Both the position numbers and the translations under genes were made by a program. Shown one piece after another: positions 1 to 8,999 of a DNA stretch of 64,000 nucleotides (position 1 is the stretch's first letter; every line of letters starts with the position of its first letter). The notes under the pieces are model-generated. The model saw nothing but the letters and a program-made list of their open reading frames with translations. It ran no database searches and was not told the DNA's origin. Origin of the DNA: Petrolisthes cinctipes (taxonomy: Eukaryota > Arthropoda > Malacostraca > Decapoda > Porcellanidae); assembly GCA_033782935.1 (NCBI GenBank), contig JAWQEG010000166.1:3066001-3130000 (forward strand), in the 5' to 3' direction.

Positions 1-1503
1 GTCCAGAATTTGAGATATAAACGGGTACAGTAGATGCATACACATATCGACTTTTGGGCACCTAAAAGATCGATTTTCAGTATGTTTTTGGCCTGTATTT
101 TGAAAATACTCTAACACGGAGTAGGCATATACAGATACCTTCTGGGACCTCTAAATATCGAATTTTCGGGTGTTTTCGGACTGAATTTGAGATATAGACT
201 TTTTGGCACCTAAAAGATCGATTTTTAGCATGCTTTTAGCCTATATTTTGAAAATATTCTAGCACTGAGTAGGCATGTACAGATTGCTTCTGGGACCCCA
301 AAATATTGAGTTTTCGAGTGTTTTGAGCCTGAATTTGAGATATAAACGGGTACAGAAGATACATGCACATATTGACTTTGGGCATCTAAAATATCGATTT
401 TCAGCATGTTTTGGGCCTGTATTTTGAAAATGCTCTAACACTGAGTAGGCATGTACAGATCGCTTCTGGGACCCCAAAATATCGAATTTTCGGGTGTTTT
501 GAGCCTGAATTTGAGATATAAACGGGTACAGAAGATACATGCACATATTGACTTTGGGCATCTAAAATATCGATTTTCAGCATGTTTTGGGCCTGTATTT
601 TGAAAATACTCTAACACGGAGTAGGCATGTACAGATTGCTTCTGGGACCCCAAAATATTGAATTTTCGGGTGTTTTGGGACTGAATTTGATATATCGATT
701 TTTTGGCACCTAAAATGTCGATTTTTAGCATGTTTTTAGCCTATATTTTGAAAATATTCTAGCACTGTGTAGGCATGTACAGATTGCTTCTGCGACCCCA
801 AAATATTGAATTTTCGGGTGTTTTGAGCCTGAATTTGAGATATAAACGGGTACAGAAGATACATGCACATATTGACTTTGGGCATCTAAAATATCGATTT
901 TCAGCATGTTTTGGGCCTGTATTTTGAATATACTCTAACACTGAGTAGGCATGTACAGATTGCTTCTGAGACCCCAAAATATTGAATTTTCGGGTGTTTT
1001 AAGCATGAATTTGAGATATAAACGGGTACTTAAGATGCATGCACATATCGACTTTTGTGCACCTAAAAGATCGATTTTCAGTATGTTTTGAGCATGTATT
1101 TTGAAAATACTCTAACACGGAGTAGGCATGTACAGATCGCTTCTGGGACCCCTAAATATCGAATTTTCGGGTGTTTTGGGACTGAATTTGAGATATCGAC
1201 TTTTTGGCACCTAAAAGATCGATTTTTAGCATGTTTTTAGCCTATATTTTGAAAATATTCTAGCACTGAGTAGGCACGTACAGATTGCTTCTGGGACCCC
1301 AAAATATTGAATTTTCGGGTTTTTTTGAGCCTGAATTTGAGATATAAACGGGTACAGAAGATACATGCACATATTGACTTTGGGCACCAAAAATATCGAT
1401 TTTCAGCATGTTTTGGGCCTGAATTTTGAAAATACTCTAACACGGAGTAGGCATGTACAGATCGCTTCTGGGACCCCAAAATATCGAATTTTCGGGTGTT
1501 TAG
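1..1503. repeat. 1,503 bp tandem repeat, complete first copy
   Basis: Bases 1-456 reappear at 1504-1959 with an offset of 1,503 bp, which is three trimer units. Shared rare variants include gtagatgcatacacat, ggacctctaaatatcg, gatatagacttttt and tgcttttagcc. One visible difference is ttgagttttcgag at about 308 against ttgaattttcgag at about 1811. The match stops at about 1960, where copy 2 has extra A residues (gggacccaaaaaaatatcg). Confidence 0.75.
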
Positions 1504-1959
1504 GTCCAGAATTTGAGATATAAACGGGTACAGTAGATGCATACACATATCGACTTTTGGGCACCTAAAAGATCGATTTTCAGTATGTTTTTGGCCTGTA
1601 TTTTGAAAATACTCTAACACGGAGTAGGCATATACAGATACCTTCTGGGACCTCTAAATATCGAATTTTCGGGTGTTTTCGGACTGAATTTGAGATATAG
1701 ACTTTTTGGCACCTAAAAGATCGATTTTTAGCATGCTTTTAGCCTATATTTTGAAAATATTCTAGCACTGAGTAGGCATGTACAGATTGCTTCTGGGACC
1801 CCAAAATATTGAATTTTCGAGTGTTTTGAGCCTGAATTTGAGATATAAACGGGTACAGAAGATACATGCACATATTGACTTTGGGCATCTAAAATATAGA
1901 TTTTCAGCATGTTTTGGGCCTGTATTTTGAAAATGCTCTAACACTGAGTAGGCATGTAC
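1504..1959. repeat. Second, partial copy of the 1,503 bp repeat
   Basis: This stretch matches 1-456 at an offset of 1,503 bp, including the rare gtagatgcatacacat and gatatagac variants. After it the array passes to a different block of trimers. Confidence 0.75.
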
Positions 1960-2541
1960 AGATCGCTTCTGGGACCCAAAAAAATATCGAATTTTCGGGT
2001 GTTTAGGGCCAGAATTTGAGATATAAACGGGTACAGAAGATGCATGCACATATCGACTTTTGGGCACCTAAAAGATCGATTTTCAGTATGTTTTGAGCAT
2101 GTATTTTGAAAATAATCTAACACGGAGTAAGCATGTACAGATACCTTCTGGGACCTCTAAATATCGAATTTTCGGGTGTTTTGGGACTGAATTTGAGATA
2201 TCGATTTTTTGGCACCTAAAATGTCGATTTTTAGCATGTTTTTCGCCTATATTTTGAAAATATTCTAGCACTGTGTAGGCATGTACAGATTGCTTCTGGG
2301 ACACCAAAATATTGAATTTTCGGGTGTTTTGAACCTGAATTTGAGATATAAACGGGTACAGAAGATACATGCACATATTGACTTTGGGCATCTAAAATAT
2401 CGATTTTAAGCATGTTTTGGGCCTGTATTTTGAAAATACTCTAAAACGGAGTAGGCATGTACAGATTGCTTCTGGGACCCCAAAATATTGAATTTTCGGG
2501 TGTTTTGGGACTGAATTTGATATATCGATTTTTTGGCTCCT

Positions 2542-3385
2542 AAAAGATCGATTTTTAGCATGTTTTTAGCCTATATTTTGAAAATATTCTAGCACTGTAC
2601 AGATTGCTTCTGGGACCCGAAAATATAGAATTTTCGGGTGTTTTGAGCCTGAATTTGAGATATAAACGGGTACAGAAGATACATGCACTTATTGAGTTTG
2701 GGCACCAAAAATATCGATTTTTAGCATGTTTTGGGCCTGAATTTTGAAATTACTCTAACACGGAGTAGGCATGTACAGATCGCTTCTGGGACCCCAAAAT
2801 ATCGAATTTTCGGGTGTTTAGGGCCAGAATTTGAGATATAAACGGGTACAGAAGATACATGCACATATCGACTTTTGGGCATCTAAAATATCGATTTTCA
2901 GCATGTTTTGGGCCTGTATTTTGAAAATATTCTAGCACTGTGTAGGCATGTACAGATTGCTTCTGGGACCCCAAAATATTGAATTTTCGGGTATTTTGAG
3001 CCTGAATTTGAGATATAAACGGGTACAGAAGATACATGCACATATTGACTTTTGGCATCTAAAATATCGATTTTCAGCATGTTTTGGGCCTGTATTTAGA
3101 AAATACTCTAACACTGAGTAGGCATGTACAGATTGCTTCTAGGACCCCAAAATATTGAATTTTCGGGTGTTTTGAGCCTGAATTTGAGATATAAACGGGT
3201 ACTGAAGATGCATGCACATATCGACTTTTGTGCACCTAAAAGATCGATTTTCAGTATGTATTGAGCATGTATTTTGAAAATACTCTAACACGGAGTAGGC
3301 ATGTACAGATCGCTTCTGGGACCCCTAAATATCGAATTTTCGGGTGTTTTGGGACTGAATTTGAGATATCGACTTGTTGGCACCT
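2542..3385. repeat. 844 bp five-monomer HOR (with 10 bp deletion)
   Basis: The distance from the A landmark at 2542 to the next at 3386 is 844 bp: a five-monomer unit (854) minus the 10 bp deletion seen at about 2596 (gcactgtacag). The second B-like monomer starts with cagcatgttttgg but continues as A-like aatattctagcactgtg, so it is a recombinant. The unit has a counterpart at 25479-26322. Confidence 0.8.
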
Positions 3386-4919
3386 AAAAGATCGATTTTT
3401 AGCATGTTTTTAGCCTATATTTTGAAAATATACTAGCACTGAGTAGGCATGTACAGATTGCTTCTGGGACCCCAAAATATTGAATTTTCGGGTGTTTTGA
3501 GCCTGAATTTGAGATATAAACGGGTACAGAAGATACATGCACATATTGACTTTGGGCACCAAAAATATCGATTTTCAGCATGTTTTGGGCCTGAATTTTG
3601 AAAATACTCTAACACGGAGTAGGCATGTACAGATCGCTTCTGGGACCCCAAAAAATCGAATTTTCGGGTGTTTAGGGCCAGAATTTGAGATATAAACGGG
3701 TACAGTAGATTCATACACATATCGACTTTTGGGCACCTAAAAGATCGATTTTCAGTATGTTTTTGGCCTGTATTTTGAAAATACTCTAACACGGAGTAGG
3801 CATGTACAGATACCTTCTGGGACCTCTAAATATCGAATTTTCGGGTGTTTTGGGACTGAATTTGAGATATCGATTATTTGGCACCTAAAATGTCGATTTT
3901 TAGCATGTTTTTAGCCTATATTTTGAAAATATTCTAGCACTGTGTAGGCATGTACAGATTGCTTCTGGGACCCCAAAATATTGAATTTTCGGGTGTTTTG
4001 AGCCTGAATTTGAGATATAAACGGGTACAGAAGATACATGCACATATTGACTTTTGGCATCTAAAATATCGATTTTCAGCATGTTTTGGGCCTGTATTTA
4101 GAAAATACTCTAACACTGAGTAGGCATGTACAGATTGCTTCTAGGACCCCAAAATATTGAATTTTCGGGTGTTTTGAGCCTGAATTTGAGATATAAACGG
4201 GTACTGAAGATGCATGCACATATCGACTTTTGGGCACCTAAAAGATCGATTTTCAGTATGTATTGAGCATGTATTTTGAAAATACTCTAACACGGAGTAG
4301 GCATGTACAGATCGCTTCTGGGACCCCTAAATATCGAATTTTCGGGTGTTTTGGGACTGAATTTGAGATATCGACTTTATGGCACCTAAAAGATCGATTT
4401 TTAGCATGTTTTTAGCCTATATTTTGAAAATATTCTAGCACTGAGTAGGCATGTACAGATTGCTTCTGGGACCCCAAAATATTGAATTTTCGGGTGTTTT
4501 GAGCCTGAATTTGAGATATAAACGGGTATAGAAGATACATGCACATATTGACTTTGGGCACCAAAAATATCGATTTTCAGCATGTTTTGGGCCTGAATTT
4601 TGAAAATACTCTAACACGGAGTAGGCGTGTACAGATCGCTTCTGGGACCCCAAAATATCGAATTTTCGGGTGTTTAGGGACAGAATTTGAGATATAAACG
4701 GGTACAGAAGATGCATGCACATATCGACTTTTGGGCACCTAAAAGATCGATTTTCAGTATGTTTTTGGCCTGTATTTTGAAAATACTCTAACACGGAGTA
4801 GGCATGTACAGATACCTTCTGGGACCCCTAAATATCGAATTTTCGGGTGTTTTGGGACTGAATTTGAGATATCGACTTTTTGGCACCTAAAAGATCGATT
4901 TTTAGCATGTTTTTAGCCT

Positions 4920-4934
4920 ATATTTTGAAAATAT
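4920..4934. repeat. 15 bp dyad in monomer A (7+1+7)
   Basis: The sequence atattttgaaaatat is a perfect inverted repeat with 7 bp arms around a single central g. The equivalent position in class C has gtattttgaaaatac, also a perfect 7+1+7 dyad: the outermost base pair changes from a-t to g-c with pairing kept. Some A variants read gataatatt and lose the symmetry, and many B copies read gaattttgaaaatac, where pairing shrinks to 5 bp. Confidence 0.8.
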
Positions 4935-5035
4935 TCTAGCACTGAGTAGGCATGTACAGATTGCTTCTGAAACCCCAAAATATTGAATTTTCGGGTGTTT
5001 TGAGCCTGAATTTGAGATATAAACGGGTACAGAAG

Positions 5036-5049
5036 ATACATGCACATAT
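5036..5049. other. 14 bp alternating purine-pyrimidine tract in a long monomer
   Basis: The run atacatgcacatat alternates purine and pyrimidine without a break. In many B copies the equivalent run is atgcatgcacatat, also alternating over 14 bp. Alternating tracts with CA/TG steps are known to be more able to adopt left-handed DNA. The tract lies within the 29 bp absent from class C, so it occurs in long monomers only. Some B copies carry gatgaatgcac and break the alternation. Confidence 0.7.
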
Positions 5050-5064
5050 TGACTTTGGGCACCA

Positions 5065-5241
5065 AAAATATCGATTTTCAGCATGTTTTGGGCCTGAATT
5101 TTGAAAATACTCTAACACTGAGTAGGCATGTACAGATCGCTTCTGGGACCCCAAAATATCGAATTTTCGGGAGTTTAGGGCCAGAATTTGAGATATAAAC
5201 GGGTATAGAAGATGAATGCACATATCGACTTTTGGGCACCT
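5065..5241. repeat. Monomer class B (177 bp), exemplar with two ~88 bp halves
   Basis: Class B starts with cgattttcagcatgttttgg, carries ctctaacac, gatcgcttctg and tatcgaattttcgg, and usually gtttagggccag. H1 is 5065-5152 (88 bp) and H2 is 5153-5241 (89 bp). The halves align end to end: both open with aaaatatcga; both then have a tgttt block with a ggg after it and tgaattt/agaattt; both end with a gcatg-aca-at-cg-ctt run followed by gggaccc or gggcacc. A second form, B', reads gagcctg instead of gggccag and gtactgaagatgc instead of gtacagaagatgc. It occurs in 678 and 854 bp units. Confidence 0.9.
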
Positions 5242-5272
5242 AAAAGATCGATTTTCAGTATGTTTTTGGCCT

Positions 5273-5287
5273 GTATTTTGAAAATAC
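5273..5287. repeat. 15 bp dyad in monomer C (7+1+7)
   Basis: The sequence gtattttgaaaatac has 7 bp complementary arms flanking one g. It sits 31 bp into H1, at the same place as the A-class dyad, and recurs in nearly all C monomers. It could extrude a tiny hairpin, or it may simply reflect AT-rich composition. No binding protein can be inferred. Confidence 0.8.
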
Positions 5288-5368
5288 TCTAACACGGAGT
5301 AGGCATGTACAGATCGCTTCTGGGACCCCTAAATATCGAATTTTCGGGTGTTTTGGGACTGAATTTGA

Positions 5369-5373
5369 GATAT
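5369..5373. other. Deletion junction of the short monomer (gatat)
   Basis: At this point the 29 bp present in A and B is absent. The retained gatat matches the left flank, and the removed segment ends in atat, so the event fits a deletion between 4 bp direct repeats. The same junction occurs once per HOR across the window, so a single ancestral deletion that was then amplified is the simplest reading. Confidence 0.85.
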
Positions 5374-6893
5374 CGACTTTTTGGCACCTAAAAGATCGAT
5401 TTTTAGCATGTTTTTAGCCTATATTTTGAAAATATTCTAGCACTGAGTAGGCATGTACAGATTGCTTCTGGGACCCCAAAATATTGAATTTTCGGGTGTT
5501 TTGAGCCTGAATTTGAGATATAAACGGGTACAGAAGATACATGCACATATTGACTTTGGGCACCAAAAATATCGATTTTCAGCATGTTTTGGGCCTGAAT
5601 TTTGAAAATACTCTAACACGGAGTAGGCATGTACAGATCGCTTCTGGGACCCCAAAATATCGAATTTTCGGGTGTTTAGGGCCAAAATTTGAGATATAAA
5701 CGGGTACAGAAGATGCATGCACATATCGACTTTTGGGCACCTAAAAGATCGATTTTCAGTATGTTTTTGGCCTGTATTTTATAAAATACTCTAACACGGA
5801 GTAGGCATGTACAGATACCTTCTGGGACCTCTAAATATCGAATTTTCGGGTGTTTTGGGACTGAAATTGAGATATCGATTTTTTGGCACCTAAAATGTCG
5901 ATTTTTAGCATGTTTTTAGCCTATATTTTGAAAATATTCTAGCACTGTGTAGGCATGTACAGATTGCTTCTGGGACCCCAAAATATTGAATTTTCGGGTG
6001 TTTTGAGCCTGAATTTGAGATATAAACGGGTACAGAAGATACATGCACATATTGACTTTGGGCATCTAAAATATCGATTTTCAGCATGTTTTGGGCCTGT
6101 ATTTTGAAAATACTCTAACACTGAGTAGGCATGTACAGATTGCTTCTGGGACCCCAAAATATTGAATTTTCGGGTGTTTTGAGCCTGAATTTGAGATATA
6201 AACGGGTACTGAAGATGCATGCACATATCGACTTTTGTGCACCTAAAAGATCGATTTTCAGTATGTTTTGAGCATGTATTTTGAAATTACTCTAAAACGG
6301 AGTAGGCATGTACAGATCGCTTCTGGGACCCCTAAATATCGAATTTTCGGGTGTTTTGGGACTGAATTTGAGATATCGATTTTTTGGCACCTAAAAGATC
6401 GATTTTTAGCATGTTTTTAGCCTATATTTTGATAATATTCTAGCACTGAGTAGGCATGTACAGATTGATTCTGGGACCCCAAAATATTGAATTTTCGGGA
6501 GTTTTGAGCCTGAATTTGAGATATAAACGGGTACAGAAAATACATGCACATATTGACTTTGGGCACCAAAAATATCGATTTTCAGCATGTTTTGGTCCTG
6601 AATTTTGAAAATACTCTAACACGGAGTAGGCATGTACAGATCGCTTCTGGGACCCCAAAATATCGAATTTTCGGGAGTTTAGGGCCAGAATTTGAGATAT
6701 AAACGGGTATAGAAGATGAATGCACATATCGACTTTTGGGCACCTAAAAGATCGATTTTCAGTATGTTTTTGGCCTGTATTTTGAAAATACTCTAACACG
6801 GAGTAGGCATGTACAGATCGCTTCTGGGATCCCTAAATATCGAATTTTCGGGTGTTTTGGGACTGAATTTGAGATATCGACTTTTTGGCACGT

Positions 6894-7571
6894 AAAAGAT
6901 CGATTTTTAGCATGTTTTTAGCCTATATTTTGAAAATATTCTAGCACTGAGTAGGCATGTACAGATTGCTTCTGGGACCCCAAAATATTGAATTTTCGGG
7001 TGTTTTGAGCCTGAATTTGAGATATAAACGGGTACAGAAGATACATGCACATATTGAGTTTGGGCACCAAAAATATCGATTTTCAGCATGTTTTGGGCCT
7101 GAATTTTGAAAATACTCTAACACGGAGTAGGCATGTACAGATCGCTTCTGGGACCCCAAAATATCGAATTTTCGGGTGTTTAGGGCCAGAATTTGAGATA
7201 TAAACGGGTACAGAAGATACATGCACATATCGACTTTTGGGCACCTAAAATCTCGATTTTCAGTATGTTTTTGGCCTGTATTTTGAAAATACTCTAACAA
7301 GGAGTAGGCATGTACAGATTTCTTCTGGGACCCCAAAATATTGAATTTTCGGGTGTTTTTAGCCTGAATTTGAGATATAAACGGGTACTGAAGATGCATG
7401 CACATATCGACTTTTGTGCACCTAAAAGATCGATTTTCAGTATGTTTTGAGCATGTATTTTGAAAATACTCTAACACGGAGTAGGCATGTACAGATCGCT
7501 TCTGGGACCCCTAAATATCGAATTTTCGGGTGTTTTGGGACTGAATTTGAGATATCGATTTTTTGGCACCT
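6894..7571. repeat. 678 bp four-monomer HOR (A-B-B'-C), exemplar
   Basis: A is 6894-7069, B 7070-7246, B' 7247-7423 and C 7424-7571 (176+177+177+148 = 678). The extra B' monomer has B-like H1 but the A-like gattgcttct/gttttgagcc type and the gtactgaagatgc/tttgtgcacc ending. The same arrangement recurs, for example at 8574-9251, 9252-9929, 10932-11609, 14968-15645 and 18682-19359. Confidence 0.88.
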
Positions 7572-8999
7572 AAAAGATCGATTTTTAGCATGTTTTTAGC
7601 CTATATTTTGATAATATTCTAGCACTGAGTAGGCATGTACAGATTGATTCTGGGACCCCTAAATATTGAATTTTCGGGTGTTTTGAGCCTGAATTTGAGA
7701 TATAAACGGGTACAGAAGATACATGCACATATTGACTTTGGGCATCTAAAATATCGATTTTCAGCATGTTTTGGGCCTGTATTTTGAAAATACTCTAACA
7801 CTGAGTAGGCATGTACAGATTGCTTCTGGGACCCCAAAATATTGAATTTTCGGGTGTTTTGAGCCTGAATTTGAGATATAAACGGGTACTGAAGATGCAT
7901 GCACATATCGACTTTTGTGCACCTAAAAGATCGATTTTCAGTATGTTTTGAGCATGTATTTTGAAAATACTCTAACACGGAGTAGGCATGTACAGATCGC
8001 TTCTGGGACCCCTAAATATCGAATTTTCGGGTGTTTTGGGACTGAATTTGAGATATCGATTTTTTGGCACCTAAAAGATCGATTTTTAGCATGTTTTTAG
8101 CCTATATTTTGATAATATTCTAGCACTGAGTAGGCATGTACAGATTGATTCTGGGACCCCAAAATATTGAATTTTCGGGTGTTTTGAGCCTGAATTTGAG
8201 ATATAAACGGGTACAGAAAATACATGCACATATTGACTTTGGGCACCAAAAATATCGATTTTCAGCATGTTTTGGGCCTGAATTTTGAAAATACTCTAAC
8301 ACGGAGTAGGCATGTACAGATCGCTTCTGGGACCCCAAAATATCGAATTTTCGGGAGTTTAGGGCCAGAATTTGAGATATAAACGGGTATAGAAGATGAA
8401 TGCACATATCGACTTTTGGGCACCTAAAAGATCGATTTTCAGTATGTTTTTGGCCTGTATTTTGAAAATACTCTAACACGGAGTAGGCATGTACAGATCG
8501 CTTCTGAGACCCCTAAATATCGAATTTTCGGGTGTTTTGGGACTGAATTTGAGATATCGACTTTTTGGCACGTAAAAGATCGATTTTTAGCATGTTTTTA
8601 GCCTATATTTTGATAATATTCTAGCACTGAGTAGGCATGTACAGATTGATTCTGGGACCCCTAAATATTGAATTTTCGGGTGTTTTGAGCCTGAATTTGA
8701 GATATAAACGGGTACAGAAGATACATGCACATATTGAGTTTGGGCACCAAAAATATCGATTTTCAGCATGTTTTGGGCCTGAATTTTGAAAATACTCTAA
8801 CACGGAGTAGGCATGTACAGATCGCTTCTGGGACCCCAAAATATTGAATTTTCGGGTGTTTTGAGCCTGAATTTGAGATATAAACGGGTACTGAAGATGC
8901 ATGCACATATCGACTTTTGGGCACCTAAAAGATCGATTTTCAGTATGTTTTGAGCATGTATTTTGAAAATACTCTAACACGGAGTAGGCATGTACAGAT

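Larger units (their letters stand above)
4889..5064. repeat. Monomer class A (176 bp), exemplar
   Basis: Class A is recognised by tttttagcatgtttttagcc at its start, by atattttgaaaatattctag, by gattgcttctg, by tattgaattttcgg, and by gatacatgcacatattgac with gggcacc or gggcatct near its end. Both halves are complete. A differs from B at several sites where B has CG and A has TG (gatcgc/gattgc, tatcgaa/tattgaa, atatcgac/atattgac). A is the class in which the 10 bp deletion (166 bp form) arises. Confidence 0.92.
4889..5389. repeat. Reference 501 bp higher-order repeat unit (A-B-C)
   Basis: This is a clean example of the commonest HOR. It consists of monomer A (4889-5064, 176 bp), B (5065-5241, 177 bp) and C (5242-5389, 148 bp), which sum to 501. 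The next unit begins with the same A landmark at 5390. Units of exactly 501 (or 500-502) bp make up most of the array; 124 A landmarks were located across the window. The phase used here starts each monomer at the aaaa preceding the cgatttt block. That choice is arbitrary, because a tandem repeat has no natural start. Confidence 0.95.
5242..5389. repeat. Monomer class C (148 bp), short form lacking 29 bp of H2
   Basis: Class C starts with cgattttcagtatg, has a complete H1 (5242-5329) and an H2 of only 60 bp (5330-5389). Long monomers read gagatat followed by a 29 bp segment and then cgac; class C reads gagatatcgac directly. The missing segment is bounded by atat on both sides in the long form, so one atat remains at the junction (about 5369-5373). 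C closes nearly every HOR unit and defines the HOR boundary. Confidence 0.93.
3386..6893. repeat. Regular trimer domain, seven consecutive ~501 bp HORs
   Basis: A landmarks occur at 3386, 3887, 4388, 4889, 5390, 5892 and 6393, with the next at 6894. Spacing is 501 bp except for one 502 bp unit caused by a single inserted base in ttttataaaatac near 5780. This is the longest strictly regular stretch in the left third. It is matched at 26323-29830, including the one-base insertion near 28717. Confidence 0.9.

Noticed and set aside
5245..5281. Phased T-tracts suggesting intrinsic DNA curvature
   Set aside because: T-runs in cgatttt, tgttttt and gtatttt are spaced about 11.5 and 12.5 bp centre to centre, somewhat off the 10.5 bp helical repeat, and there are only three of them, so curvature cannot be claimed from reading alone.
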